Shown here: positions 22,107-30,916 of the stretch, one piece after another | Layout of the letters: each line of letters starts with the position of its first letter | Position numbering within the stretch: the first letter of the stretch is position 1 | Assembly: GCF_030341905.1 (NCBI RefSeq) | Contig: NZ_JATAAF010000007.1 | Span: 100,930-164,929 of the forward strand | Origin: Porticoccus sp. W117 | GTDB taxonomy: Bacteria; Pseudomonadota; Gammaproteobacteria; Pseudomonadales; Porticoccaceae | Reading direction: 5' to 3' | Length of the DNA stretch: 64,000 nucleotides | Program-made: the position numbers and the translations under genes | The notes under the pieces: model-generated | What the model was told of the DNA's origin: nothing | Databases searched by the model: none | The model's input: the letters and a program-made list of their open reading frames with translations, nothing else

Positions 22107-22886
22107 TTAAGTCACGAATCCATCCTTCCATTTGCGAAGTAGCGCAAATGTTTCCACTTCCCCCCTTATTTCCGTATTGCTGTGCTCCCGAACCCGCTGC
22201 TGAAGGGCATTTACATTACAGCGCAAAAACGGGTTGGTAAGCTTTTCCAGACCAATGGTGGTCGGCAGAGTAGGCCGACCTTGTTGGCGCAGTTGCTGGC
22301 AGTCTTTCAGCCGCTTGTGCAACTGACTGTTTTCCGGTTCAGCGGCCAGGGCAAAAGCCAGATTGGCCAGAGTGTATTCATGGGTGCAATACACCTGAGT
22401 TTGTTCAGGCAATGCCAGCAATTTCTGAAGCGAACTGTACATTTGTTGCGGGCTGCCTTCAAACAGGCGACCGCAACCGGCGGCAAACAGGGTATCGCCA
22501 CAAAACAGTAGCGGCCTGGAATCATCGAGAAAGTAGGCGATATGGTCTAGCGTGTGCCCCGGTACTTCAATCACTTGAAAACTGCCGCTGCCAAAGTTTA
22601 CCTGGTCGCCGCTTGTAAGAGGCTGGCTGACTTGAGAGATTTTGGGGTTGTTTGGGCCATAAACCGGAACCGGGTAGTAGCTGAGCAGGGCGTCGATGCC
22701 GCCGGTGTGATCCCAGTGGTGATGGGTGATAAAAATCGCCGCCAGATTTAACTGCCGGGATTGCAGATACTGCAACACCGGTTGTGCGTCCCCAGGGTCT
22801 ACCACCGCCACTGCATCGCTGTTTTCGGGCTTGACGGCCCAGATGTAGTTGTCGTCAAAGGCGGAAATGGGGTGAATATCAAACAT
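22107..22886 (-). CDS. gloB: Hydroxyacylglutathione hydrolase (glyoxalase II)
   Basis: The 259-residue metallo-beta-lactamase-fold hydrolase splits S-lactoylglutathione to D-lactate and glutathione in methylglyoxal detoxification. The binuclear metal motif THHHWDH is at residues 54-60, with further ligands in EVPGHTLDHIAYF and LLFCGDTLFAAGCGRLFEG. The C-terminal glutathione-binding domain contains YCTHEYTLANLAFA and RCNVNALQQRV. Length is normal. It is divergent from the methyltransferase gene and lies 68 bases before mltD. Confidence 0.97.
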   Translation of the reverse strand: MFDIHPISAFDDNYIWAVKPENSDAVAVVDPGDAQPVLQYLQSRQLNLAAIFITHHHWDHTGGIDALLSYYPVPVYGPNNPKISQVSQPLTSGDQVNFGSGSFQVIEVPGHTLDHIAYFLDDSRPLLFCGDTLFAAGCGRLFEGSPQQMYSSLQKLLALPEQTQVYCTHEYTLANLAFALAAEPENSQLHKRLKDCQQLRQQGRPTLPTTIGLEKLTNPFLRCNVNALQQRVREHSNTEIRGEVETFALLRKWKDGFVT

Positions 22887-22952
22887 AAGTTAACAGCTAC
22901 TGGCAAAAATGGTAGTTTATCAGCCCGTTTCCGCTGAGTCATAGAGAGCTTC

Positions 22953-23750
22953 GTGCAAAGGCAGCTAGCGAAATATTTCCGCCCCTATCCGTTGGCTGAG
23001 GCCCAATCGTCGTTGCAACAATGGCTGGCCACTCCGTCTGGGCAGTACCTTTTGGGAAAGGAGCGGGAAATACTCAGCTGCCTGCCCGGTATGCACGGAT
23101 ACCATCTGATGGAGGTGGGTTTGTCCCCTGAAGGCAGCCTTCTGGAACAATTTGATAACCTGCATCGTTTTACTTTGGGGCCGACGGCAAGCGAGGCTAA
23201 CACGGGTGCTGTAGCAGAGTTGACAGCGTTACCACTGCCCAGCGATACCATTGAAACGGTGATTGCTCACCACGTTCTGGAATTTTCCCCCAAACCGCAC
23301 ATGGTACTTAATGAAATCGCCAGGGTAGTAGCGCCCGGTGGCCATATTGTGCTGTTTGTGCTCAACCCATTCAGCGTGCAGGGGCTGCTGAAGTGGCCAG
23401 CGGCGCTGTTCAGAAAATCACCCCATTATCGCCATCACTCCCTGCGACTGGGTAGGGCGATCGACTGGTTGCGTCTGCTCAGTTTTAAACCGGTTGTGGT
23501 AAAGCGAGGTGGTTTTGGGCCGTTGCAGGAACAGAGTGACGATTCCTGGCTGCGCCGTTGGGGCTATGGGCTGGGGCTTCCCGGGGGCGCTTTTTATACC
23601 ATCGTGGCCCGAAAACAAGTGGCCAAGGTCATTCCACCAAAAGCGGATTTGTTAAAAAACCTCAAAGTGCCGAACCTGGCTTGGCAACAGCACACTGTGC
23701 CAATGCCAGAGCATCGCACTGCAGTTGTAGAAAGTTATGAAGAAAGTTGA
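22953..23750 (+). CDS. SAM-dependent methyltransferase-like protein with degenerate motif I
   Basis: The 265-residue protein starts at GTG 22953. The Methyltransf_11 pattern is clear downstream: [47 protein letters not shown] at about 93-139. The expected glycine-rich SAM loop is weak: the region reads [19 protein letters not shown] instead of a GxGxG. Homologues lie next to gloB and rnhA in many gammaproteobacteria, so this is a conserved neighbour rather than a recent gain. Its end overlaps rnhA by 14 bases, implying translational coupling. The substrate is unknown. Confidence 0.85.
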   Translation: MQRQLAKYFRPYPLAEAQSSLQQWLATPSGQYLLGKEREILSCLPGMHGYHLMEVGLSPEGSLLEQFDNLHRFTLGPTASEANTGAVAELTALPLPSDTIETVIAHHVLEFSPKPHMVLNEIARVVAPGGHIVLFVLNPFSVQGLLKWPAALFRKSPHYRHHSLRLGRAIDWLRLLSFKPVVVKRGGFGPLQEQSDDSWLRRWGYGLGLPGGAFYTIVARKQVAKVIPPKADLLKNLKVPNLAWQQHTVPMPEHRTAVVESYEES

Positions 23751-24168
23751 AGTGTTTACCGATGGTGCTTGTCGCGGCAACCCCGGCCCCGGTGGCTGGG
23801 GTGTATTGTTGCGCTATGGCGATGTGGAGAAAGAGCTTTACGGTGGCGAGCCGGATACCACCAACAACCGTATGGAGCTGATGGCGGCCATTCGCGGCCT
23901 GGAGGCCCTGAGCCGTTCCTGCGATGTGGTGTTGACCACAGACTCCCAGTACGTGCGCCAGGGCATTACCAGCTGGTTGGAAGGCTGGAAACGCAAGGGC
24001 TGGAAAACCGCCAGTAAGCAGCCGGTAAAAAATCAGGATTTGTGGCAACTGCTTGATGATCAGGCGGGGCGACACAACGTAGATTGGCGCTGGGTGAAAG
24101 GGCACAGTGGCCATCGGGAAAATGAAATAGCCGATCAACTGGCCAATCGCGGCATTGATGAGTTGTAG
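23737..24168 (+). CDS. rnhA: Ribonuclease HI
   Basis: The 143-residue endonuclease cuts the RNA strand of RNA-DNA hybrids. Catalytic acidic residues are Asp9 in [17 protein letters not shown], Glu47 in [10 protein letters not shown] and Asp69 in [10 protein letters not shown]. The fourth is the Asp of [12 protein letters not shown] near the end. The basic protrusion [17 protein letters not shown] is present, as in the E. coli enzyme. It overlaps the preceding methyltransferase gene and is followed by a palindromic repeat and dnaQ. Confidence 0.98.
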   Translation: MKKVEVFTDGACRGNPGPGGWGVLLRYGDVEKELYGGEPDTTNNRMELMAAIRGLEALSRSCDVVLTTDSQYVRQGITSWLEGWKRKGWKTASKQPVKNQDLWQLLDDQAGRHNVDWRWVKGHSGHRENEIADQLANRGIDEL

Positions 24169-24190
24169 TCAGTGGTTGTAATTAAGGCTC

Positions 24191-24276
24191 GTCATTGCGA
24201 GGGAGCGTAGCGACTGCGGCAATCTCCTGACATCGAAGTGGGCTGCTGGAGATCGCCGCGCTTCGCTCGCGATGAC
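24191..24276. repeat. Palindromic repeat element, family B, copy 1
   Basis: Outer ends GTCATTGCGAG and CGCGATGAC form an imperfect inverted repeat enclosing GCGGCAATCTCCTG and CTGGAGATCGCCGCGCTTCGC. It belongs to the widespread TCATTGCGAG-type palindromic repeats found in many bacterial genomes. It sits between rnhA and dnaQ. A second, longer copy is at 28668-28821. Confidence 0.8.
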
Positions 24277-24303
24277 TCTATTCTTACCAAAGGAATTTTT
24301 TAC

Positions 24304-25026
24304 ATGAGGCAAGTCGTACTGGATACCGAAACCACCGGTATCGAAATTTCCCAGGACCACCGCATTATTGAAATTGGCTGCGTGGAATTGGTGGACCGCA
24401 AACTCACTGGCAAGCATTACCACCAGTACATCAATCCCGAGCGAGAGGTGGATCAGGGGGCATTTGAAGTCCATGGTATTTCCAATGAATTTCTGGCGGA
24501 CAAACCGCTGTATGCCCAAGTGGCTCAGGAGTTTCTGGAATTTATCGACGGTGCCGAGCTGATTATTCATAACGCGCCCTTTGATGTGGGCTTTATGGAC
24601 CACGAGTTCGGCAAACTGAGCGGCAAGTACAAGAAAACTCGCGATTACTGCACGGTGGTGGACACCCTGGTGATGGCGCGCCAGAAGCATCCGGGGCAAA
24701 AGAACAATCTGGATGCCCTATGTAAGCGCTACCACATCAACAACGCCCACCGGGAGCTGCACGGCGCACTGCTGGATGCGGAGATTCTGGCGGAAGTGTA
24801 TCTGGCCATGACTGGTGGCCAGGTCACACTGGGCTTGGGGGGCAGGGGAGGCAGTGCTGCTCAATCGGAGCAACAACAAATACGGCGGCTGGACAGCAAT
24901 CGCCCGGCGTTAAAGGTGATTGCTGCTTCAGATGCAGAACTTGAGGAACACCAACGCAAGCTGCAGGAAATTCACAAAGCCAGTGGCGACAATTGCTTGT
25001 GGCTTGCACCTGACAGAGTGCAGTAA
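24304..25026 (+). CDS. dnaQ: DNA polymerase III epsilon subunit (3'-5' proofreading exonuclease)
   Basis: I start at ATG 24304 (AAAGGAATTTTTTAC leader), after the repeat element. The 240-residue protein has the DEDDh exonuclease motifs: Exo I VLDTETTGIE (Asp7, Glu9), Exo II IIHNAPFDVGFMDHEF, and Exo III with RELHGALLDAEILAEVYLAM carrying the catalytic His and Asp. The C-terminal tail (about 185-240) for binding the polymerase alpha subunit is present. Pairing with rnhA is conserved in gammaproteobacteria. Confidence 0.97.
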   Translation: MRQVVLDTETTGIEISQDHRIIEIGCVELVDRKLTGKHYHQYINPEREVDQGAFEVHGISNEFLADKPLYAQVAQEFLEFIDGAELIIHNAPFDVGFMDHEFGKLSGKYKKTRDYCTVVDTLVMARQKHPGQKNNLDALCKRYHINNAHRELHGALLDAEILAEVYLAMTGGQVTLGLGGRGGSAAQSEQQQIRRLDSNRPALKVIAASDAELEEHQRKLQEIHKASGDNCLWLAPDRVQ

Positions 25027-25048
25027 TAAATACAGAAAATTTACCCAC

Positions 25049-25087
25049 AAAAAAGCCCGGACTGTTGGCAGTCCGGGCTTTTTGTTT
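25049..25087. terminator. Bidirectional terminator between dnaQ and nhaD
   Basis: The stem AAAAAAGCCCGGACTG / CAGTCCGGGCTTTTTG has loop TTGG and A/T tracts on both sides. Confidence 0.93.
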
Positions 25088-25115
25088 TACGGGCTAATTA
25101 GGTTTCACTGCCTAA

Positions 25116-26567
25116 TTAATAGCTAACCGGCATGCCTTCCAGGCCGCTGTTAACCAGGAAGTGCACCCAGATACTGGCGGCGTAGCCCAGTGCAATGACC
25201 CAGGCCCACTTCAGGTGACCGAAGAAGGTGTACTTGCCACGAGCCTGCCCCATCAGCGCCACACCGGCAGCGGAGCCTACCGACAGCATACTGCCGCCTA
25301 CCCCGGCGGTCAGTGTTACCAGCAACCACTGGAACAGGTCCATTTCCGGCAACATGGTCAGTACCGCAAACATAACCGGGATGTTATCCACAATAGCGGA
25401 AGCAAAACCTACCAATATGTTGGCGGTAGTGGGGCCCAGGTCGTTGTAGAAGAATTCTGAGGCCATCGCCAGGTAACCGATATAGCCCAAGCCACCAACA
25501 GCCAGGATCACGCCGTAGAAGAAGAACAGCGTATCCCACTCGGCGCCGGAAACTTTTTTGAATACGTCAAAGCCGCGGTTGCCTCTGTTGGGGTCGGGCT
25601 CTTCGTCTTCGTGTACTTCCGGAGTATTGGTGATATCAATATCAGAGTGTTCTTTCTTCTTGATGTAGAAGCCAAACAGCTTCAGGTAGCCCAAACCGAA
25701 CATCATGCCGTAAACCGGTGGCAGTTCCAGGTAGTTGTGGAAACACACGGCCGTGGCAATGGTGATAATAAAGAGTACACAGATACGAGTGCCGCCAAAC
25801 TTGATGGGCGTAATACCGGCTTGTGTTGGCTCTGGGCTGCCATTGGGCAGGGCAAAGTGCATGATGCCCGCAGGAATCACAAAGTTAACAATGGAGGGGA
25901 TGACCAGGTAGAAGAATTGTTCGAAGGGAACAATGCCTTTCTGCCAAACCATCAGTGTAGTGATGTCACCAAATGGGCTGAATGCACCCCCGGCGTTGGC
26001 TGCCACCACAATATTAATACAGGCAATACCGACAAATTTGGGTTGGCCTTGACCCACAGCCAGTACCACCGCACACATAATCAAGGCGGTGGTCAGGTTG
26101 TCAGCGATGGGGGAGATAACAAACGCCAGCCCACCGGTGAGCCAGAACAGTGCCTTATAAGAGAAGCCCTTGACCACCAGCCAGTCACGCAGAGCGTCAA
26201 AGACATTGCGCTCCATCATGGCGTTAATGTAGGTCATGGCCACCAACAGGAAGAAAAACAGTTCCGCGTACTCAAGGAAGTTGTGGCGGATAGCAACGGA
26301 GGCGATGTGGTGGTCGCCAAGGCCGTAGTAGCAGTAGGCGGCAATCAGTATCCAGATTAAACCGGCAGCCGCCAGAACTGGCTTCGATTTTCTAAGGTGC
26401 AGCTGCTCCTCAAAAATCACAAAGATATAGGCCACAGCGAAAATGGCAATGGATGTATAACCTACCCAGTGCGAAGTGACACCCAGAGAGGGCGGCGCTT
26501 CACCGGCAGAGGCTATAGCAAAGCCAGGGAACAGCAGAGCTATAAAAAGAGTCAGGAGAGCTTTCAT
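25116..26567 (-). CDS. nhaD: Na+/H+ antiporter NhaD (first of two in the window)
   Basis: The 483-residue inner-membrane protein exports Na+ in exchange for protons. It opens with a signal-like helix (MKALLTLFIALLFPGFAIAS) followed by about twelve membrane segments. Family motifs include SPIADNLTTALIMCAVVLAV, AANAGGAFSPFGDITTLMVW, SAIVDNIPVMFAVLTM and GVGGSMLSVGSAAGVALMG. A charged loop (KKKEHSDIDITNTPEVHEDEEPDPN) lies near the middle. This is the longer NhaD form known from Vibrio and Alkalimonas, typical of marine and alkaliphilic bacteria. It is transcribed alone, with 168 bases before the divergent nudC. Confidence 0.95.
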   Translation of the reverse strand: MKALLTLFIALLFPGFAIASAGEAPPSLGVTSHWVGYTSIAIFAVAYIFVIFEEQLHLRKSKPVLAAAGLIWILIAAYCYYGLGDHHIASVAIRHNFLEYAELFFFLLVAMTYINAMMERNVFDALRDWLVVKGFSYKALFWLTGGLAFVISPIADNLTTALIMCAVVLAVGQGQPKFVGIACINIVVAANAGGAFSPFGDITTLMVWQKGIVPFEQFFYLVIPSIVNFVIPAGIMHFALPNGSPEPTQAGITPIKFGGTRICVLFIITIATAVCFHNYLELPPVYGMMFGLGYLKLFGFYIKKKEHSDIDITNTPEVHEDEEPDPNRGNRGFDVFKKVSGAEWDTLFFFYGVILAVGGLGYIGYLAMASEFFYNDLGPTTANILVGFASAIVDNIPVMFAVLTMLPEMDLFQWLLVTLTAGVGGSMLSVGSAAGVALMGQARGKYTFFGHLKWAWVIALGYAASIWVHFLVNSGLEGMPVSY

Positions 26568-26735
26568 GGTGGAGACCTGGTGACGATTTATTGTTAGGGT
26601 AATTCGAGCAGCGGCCGATTATAGCGACCCCCCTATGTGACGGCTACCGCTTCGCTGGAAAAATACTTTTAAAGGGGTGTCGAATAAAATAATGTCCCAA
26701 TAAATCGGCTTCAATGTATTTATATGAGTTAAATA

Positions 26736-27521
26736 ATGTCTGATAAGCAGTATGTTTTTATTTCTGATGGCCAAGTTCTTGTGCCGGAGTCTGCCGTGCA
26801 GGCGCTGTTTTGGTCTGCCTCACAGGCGGCCTCCTGGTTGGCGCGAGCTGAGCAACGCAGCGCAAATGTGGGAGCGTTTCGGGATGCGCCCTGCGAGGCA
26901 GTAGCCGTGTCGGCAGATGTTGCCCAACAGATGGAGGAGGCCGGTGCCGAGTCTGTGCCGTTAAGGTCACTGATGCCGTGGGGCGAAGACCTGTTTGCCT
27001 TTGCTGGCCGCTGTACGCAACTGCTCGACAGTTATAAGGAGTACCGCTTCTGTGGGCGCTGCGGTGGAGCTACAGAGCCGCTCGCTGGTGAAACAGCAAT
27101 GCACTGCTCACCCTGTAACCACTCTTATTATCCCCGGCTGTCACCCTGCGCCATTATGCTGGTGACCCGCGGTGAGCAATGCCTGCTGGCGCGTCATGGC
27201 GGCCGCGGTGATTACTTTACCTGTCTTGCGGGTTTTGTTGAGCCCGGCGAGACAGTAGAGAGCACGGTGCGCAGAGAGGTATACGAAGAGGTCGGTGTGT
27301 CAGTAAATGCACCCAAATACGTTGCCAGCCAGTACTGGCCTTTCCCCGGCCAGTTAATGCTGGGTTTTTACGCGGACTACGACAGCGGTGAACTGGCTCC
27401 GGATGGCGTCGAAATTATTGAAGCAGATTGGTACCACTACAGCGACCTGCCGCCACACCCCAACGAATACACATTGTCCGGGCAGCTGATTCGAGGCTTT
27501 GTCAGCCGTTACAGTAAATAG
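26736..27521 (+). CDS. nudC: NADH pyrophosphatase / NAD-capped RNA hydrolase
   Basis: The 261-residue Nudix enzyme hydrolyses NAD(H) and removes NAD caps from RNA. A four-cysteine zinc ribbon is visible (CGRCGG and CSPCNH, about residues 107-127). The Nudix box GFVEPGETVESTVRREVYEEVG follows at about 166-187, and the NADH-specific motif SQYWPFPGQLMLGF (normally SQPWPFP) comes next. The start ATG at 26736 follows a weak leader. sohB follows closely on the same strand. Confidence 0.95.
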   Translation: MSDKQYVFISDGQVLVPESAVQALFWSASQAASWLARAEQRSANVGAFRDAPCEAVAVSADVAQQMEEAGAESVPLRSLMPWGEDLFAFAGRCTQLLDSYKEYRFCGRCGGATEPLAGETAMHCSPCNHSYYPRLSPCAIMLVTRGEQCLLARHGGRGDYFTCLAGFVEPGETVESTVRREVYEEVGVSVNAPKYVASQYWPFPGQLMLGFYADYDSGELAPDGVEIIEADWYHYSDLPPHPNEYTLSGQLIRGFVSRYSK

Positions 27522-27567
27522 GCTATACTGCGCCGCTTGTTTGTACAGAGCTTTTTGGAGAAGTGTG

Positions 27568-28647
27568 TTGGAATTTTTGATGGAATACGGCCTGTTTCTG
27601 GCCAAGGCGGTGACCTTTGTTGTGGTGGTTGCCATTATCGTGGGTATTGTCAGCAATCTGGGCCAGCGTCAACGCAAAGGTGACAAAGGGCATATCGAAG
27701 TTTTGCCTCTCAATGAATTTTCCGAGCAAATGCATGAAGCGGTGAAAGAAGCGGTGCTGGATGAGCACCAGCAAAAAGCCGAGCGCAAAAAGCAAAAGCA
27801 GGAAGAAAAAGAAAAGCAGAAACAGCAGAAAAAAGCCGCTGCCAGTAAAAAAGACTCCGATACTGACTCCGAAGATAAAGAAGAGCAACGCAAGCGAGTG
27901 TTTGTGCTGAACTTCGATGGTGATATTCAGGCGTCGGCGGTTTCTCAGTTGCGCCAGTGCATTACCGCAGTGCTGGCAGAAGCCAGCGATAAAGACGAAG
28001 TGGTGGTGAAGCTGCAAAGCCCTGGCGGTGCGGTTCATAGCTACGGTCTGGCAGCCAGTCAGCTGGATCGCATTCGCAAGAAATCCATTCCGCTGACTAT
28101 CTGTGTGGATCAGGTGGCCGCCAGTGGGGGCTACATGATGGCCTGTGTGGGCGACCGCATCCTCAGCGCCCCCTTTGCCATGATTGGCTCTATCGGTGTG
28201 ATCGGACAATTACCCAACTTTAATAAACTTCTCAAAAAACACGATGTCGAATTTGAGCAACACACCGCCGGTGATTTCAAACGCACCTTGACGATGCTGG
28301 GTGAAAACACTGATGAAGATCGGCAGAAGTTCCGCCAGGATTTGGAAGAAATTCACCAGCAGTTTAAGGCCTATGTGGCAGAGCGCCGCCCGAGTCTGGA
28401 TATTGAACAGGTGGCTACTGGCGAAGTGTGGTTGGGCAGCCGCGCTCAGGAGCTTGGCTTGGTGGACGATGTGCTCACCAGCGATGAATACCTGACTGGG
28501 CAAATGACGGATGCTGATTTGTTTGAAGTGTCCTTTGTGCAGAAGAAAAATATTCAGGAAAAGCTGGGTTTGGCGGCAGAGCAGGGTGTAGAACGGGGCT
28601 TGTTGCGTTGGTGGCAAAAGCTCAGTGGTAATCGTTTTTACTCCTGA
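27568..28647 (+). CDS. sohB: Inner-membrane serine peptidase of the SppA family
   Basis: I place the start at TTG 27568 (GGAG seven bases before it), giving MEFLMEYGLFLAKAV, close to the E. coli SohB beginning. The 359-residue protein has an N-terminal membrane anchor (about 9-30). A very charged Lys/Glu/Gln segment follows (about 65-110, coiled coil or linker), then the S49 peptidase domain: RVFVLNFDGDI, LQSPGGAVHSYGLAASQL, and the nucleophile Ser in VDQVAASGGYMMACVGDRI. The Lys partner of the dyad lies further on in the family. It degrades or processes membrane and signal peptides. Confidence 0.95.
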   Translation: MEFLMEYGLFLAKAVTFVVVVAIIVGIVSNLGQRQRKGDKGHIEVLPLNEFSEQMHEAVKEAVLDEHQQKAERKKQKQEEKEKQKQQKKAAASKKDSDTDSEDKEEQRKRVFVLNFDGDIQASAVSQLRQCITAVLAEASDKDEVVVKLQSPGGAVHSYGLAASQLDRIRKKSIPLTICVDQVAASGGYMMACVGDRILSAPFAMIGSIGVIGQLPNFNKLLKKHDVEFEQHTAGDFKRTLTMLGENTDEDRQKFRQDLEEIHQQFKAYVAERRPSLDIEQVATGEVWLGSRAQELGLVDDVLTSDEYLTGQMTDADLFEVSFVQKKNIQEKLGLAAEQGVERGLLRWWQKLSGNRFYS

Positions 28648-28667
28648 GCAGTGTTGAAAAAATACCT

Positions 28668-28821
28668 GTCATTGCGACAAATCGGCAGGATAGCCGATTT
28701 AGGCGCCTTGGCGGCCTATAGGGCCGAGTGCCATGGATGGCACGAGTCAGCCTGAAGGCCGTGGCAATCTCCCGGTATCGGAGTGCCTGTCTTGAGACTG
28801 CTTCGCTGCGCTCGCAATGAC
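28668..28821. repeat. Composite palindromic repeat: family B, copy 2, carrying an internal hairpin array
   Basis: The outer ends GTCATTGCGA (28668-28677) and TCGCAATGAC (to 28821), with GTGGCAATCTCCCGG and GAGACTGCTTCGCTGCGC inside, match the family B element. About 83 bases (28678-28760) separate the left end from the rest. These form three hairpins: AAATCGGC-AGGATA-GCCGATTT, CGGCC-TATAG-GGCCG and GTGCCA-TGGA-TGGCAC. The element lies between sohB and a lipoprotein hydrolase gene and contains no plausible gene. Confidence 0.8.
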
Positions 28822-28842
28822 GGCCAAGCTACATGAATCGCT

Positions 28843-29721
28843 ATGAAGAAATATCTGTTACCGATCTGTGCATTATTAGCTTTGGCTGTATTGGTAACCG
28901 CCTGCTCCACATCTCAGGTGTTTCGCGAGCACCGTCAGTTCTTTAATCAGCATGTCGCCGGTAACGACGATATCCACTTTCATCGCATTCACGGCCCCGA
29001 CGGGGTGCTTCACTACGCCAGTGCCGGTGATTCGCAGCTGCCCGCGCTGGTGCTGATTCACGGCACCCCAGGCAGCTGGAGCGATATGTCAGCGTTGTTG
29101 ATTGAGCCGCAACTGCGCAGTCATTTTCAGGTGATATCCATTGATCGTCCGGGGTGGGGGCAATCCACTGTGGGTGAAAATAATTCTCCGCTGGAATTTT
29201 CCTACCAGGCCAGTCAGGTGGCGTTGTTGCTACAGCAATTACGACAACACAGCCCGGAGCGGCCAATTGTCGTTGCCGGCCATTCTCTGGGCGCTTCCAT
29301 TGCTCCGCGGATTGCCGCTGACTTTCCTCAGCTGGTGGATGGCTTGTTACTGTTATCTGGTACTCACAGTCCAGAGCTGGGCAAGCCTCGCCGCCATCAT
29401 CGGGTTGGCGAGTGGCGCCTGATAAAACCGTTGATTGGCGAACCACTGCGCAAAGCCAATCAGGAGATGCTGGTGTTGGATAAGCAGTTGGCTGAAATGA
29501 GTGAGCGCTGGCAGGAAATCACCATTCCGGTGACAGTGGTTCAGGGGCGCAAAGATGGCCTGGTCAGCCACAAAAACACGGATTTTATTGAACAGGTGCA
29601 GGCGCATAATCCCAACTTAACGGTTGTACGTCTGAAAAAATCCGGCCACTTTACTCACTTGCAGCAACAGCCGTTAATTGTGGACAGCGCCATTCAGTTG
29701 CTTGCTAAGGTGTTGAAGTAA
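28843..29721 (+). CDS. Alpha/beta-hydrolase lipoprotein
   Basis: The 292-residue protein begins with a lipoprotein signal (MKKYLLPICALLALAVLVTACST). It then has the alpha/beta-hydrolase fold: oxyanion segment LVLIHGTPGSWSDM, nucleophile elbow VVAGHSLGASIAPRIA (Ser in GHSLG), an acid in VVQGRKDGLVSHKN and the catalytic His in KKSGHFTHLQQQP. Substrate is unknown; esterase, lipase and haloalkane-type activities all share this fold. Its end overlaps the end of the convergent GlpD-like gene by 17 bases. Confidence 0.88.
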   Translation: MKKYLLPICALLALAVLVTACSTSQVFREHRQFFNQHVAGNDDIHFHRIHGPDGVLHYASAGDSQLPALVLIHGTPGSWSDMSALLIEPQLRSHFQVISIDRPGWGQSTVGENNSPLEFSYQASQVALLLQQLRQHSPERPIVVAGHSLGASIAPRIAADFPQLVDGLLLLSGTHSPELGKPRRHHRVGEWRLIKPLIGEPLRKANQEMLVLDKQLAEMSERWQEITIPVTVVQGRKDGLVSHKNTDFIEQVQAHNPNLTVVRLKKSGHFTHLQQQPLIVDSAIQLLAKVLK

Positions 29722-30916
29722 AGGCTGACTCTGCTGGCACTAAAGGCAATTCAGACGTATCGGCCACTCGGTTTCGCAACCCCACCATACGTTCCAAATG
29801 TGGAATTACCCGTTGCGCTGTGGCGCGGTAGCCAGTGAGCTTGCCGCCGTACAGGGCCAGGTAATTGCCCTTGGTCACCAGCTGGACTTCCCGGCTTCTT
29901 GAGAACGCGGAACCCTCTGCTTTGGGCAGTACCCGCAAGCCTGCAAACTGGGCGCTGGGCTCCTGGGTGTTGTCGGGAAAATAGTGGGTGACTACTGCCT
30001 TGAGATAGGCAACCTCTTCCTCTAACGGCTGACAATCGTCCGGATGCCCCCGATACAGGGTTTCGGTAGTGCCGACCAACGTCTGACCCTGCCAGGGCAG
30101 TACAAATACCACGCGGCCATCTTGTGGCGCTTCCAGGTAATAGCAATGCTCGCTGATCGGGGTTGAATAGAGCAGGTGGGTACCTTGTACCAATTCCACA
30201 TCTTGTGCCGGAGGCTTTGGCTGAATACGACTGGCCACCAGATTAACCCAGGGGCCGGCGGTATTGACCAGGCAGCGGCTTTTAAAACGCCGGTTTACCC
30301 CCTCAACCTGTGCATCAATCAGATACGTACCGTCGTGCCATTGAGCCTTGCGCAGTTGCGCTTGGCAAAGCAGGCTGGCGCCAAGCTGTTGGGCGGAGTA
30401 GGCGACCGCCTGAGTGAGTGCCTGGTCATCGGTTTGTGCGTCGCTGTAACGGTAGATGGCAGTTAGATCGTCCTGGTTCAGCTCGCCAAAACGGTTATTG
30501 AGGCTTTCCGAAGAATTGTGGCGAAAGCGATTGTCACTACCACCACCGGCCAGCAGGTAATAGAGGGATAACCCAAGACGCAACTGCCAGCTTTTGCGCT
30601 TGGAAGAACGGTACAGGGGGATGTGAAAATGTTGCCGGTACACCAGATCCGGGGCCAGCTTTAGCAATAATTCGCGCTCTTTCAGGCTTTCCCAGACAAG
30701 ACGAACCTGGCCGCTTTCCAGATAACGCAAACCGCCGTGGATCAATTTACTGGATTTGCTGGATGTGCCTTCGCCAATGTCGCCCCGTTCCAACAGCAAT
30801 ACGGAGTAACCGGCTGCCGCTGCCGCCTGGGCCACGCCTGCGCCCTGTATCCCGCCACCGATAATGGCGACATCGAATAGGCTGTTTTGCGGCAAAAGGG
30901 ATTCCGGTGTTTTCAT
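29705..30916 (-). CDS. FAD-dependent glycerol-3-phosphate dehydrogenase/oxidase (short GlpD form)
   Basis: The 403-residue flavoprotein shows the GlpD start: DVAIIGGGIQGAGVAQAAAAAGYSVLLLERGDIGEGTSSKSSKLIHGGLRYLE (about 15-67). It also has LVNTAGPWVN, TPISEHCYYL, VFVLPWQGQTLVGTTET and AGLRVLPKAEG. It lacks the C-terminal domain of about 100 residues found in E. coli GlpD (501 residues). It probably oxidises glycerol-3-phosphate to dihydroxyacetone phosphate at the membrane. It overlaps ugpQ by 4 bases (ATGA), so the two enzymes likely act in series on glycerophosphodiesters. A related FAD-dependent oxidoreductase activity remains possible. Confidence 0.85.
   Translation of the reverse strand: MKTPESLLPQNSLFDVAIIGGGIQGAGVAQAAAAAGYSVLLLERGDIGEGTSSKSSKLIHGGLRYLESGQVRLVWESLKERELLLKLAPDLVYRQHFHIPLYRSSKRKSWQLRLGLSLYYLLAGGGSDNRFRHNSSESLNNRFGELNQDDLTAIYRYSDAQTDDQALTQAVAYSAQQLGASLLCQAQLRKAQWHDGTYLIDAQVEGVNRRFKSRCLVNTAGPWVNLVASRIQPKPPAQDVELVQGTHLLYSTPISEHCYYLEAPQDGRVVFVLPWQGQTLVGTTETLYRGHPDDCQPLEEEVAYLKAVVTHYFPDNTQEPSAQFAGLRVLPKAEGSAFSRSREVQLVTKGNYLALYGGKLTGYRATAQRVIPHLERMVGLRNRVADTSELPLVPAESAFTSTP

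Noticed and set aside
25611..26360. A 249-codon plus-strand frame opposite nhaD
   Set aside because: It lies within the antiporter gene and shows the hydrophilic composition expected from the complement of membrane codons.
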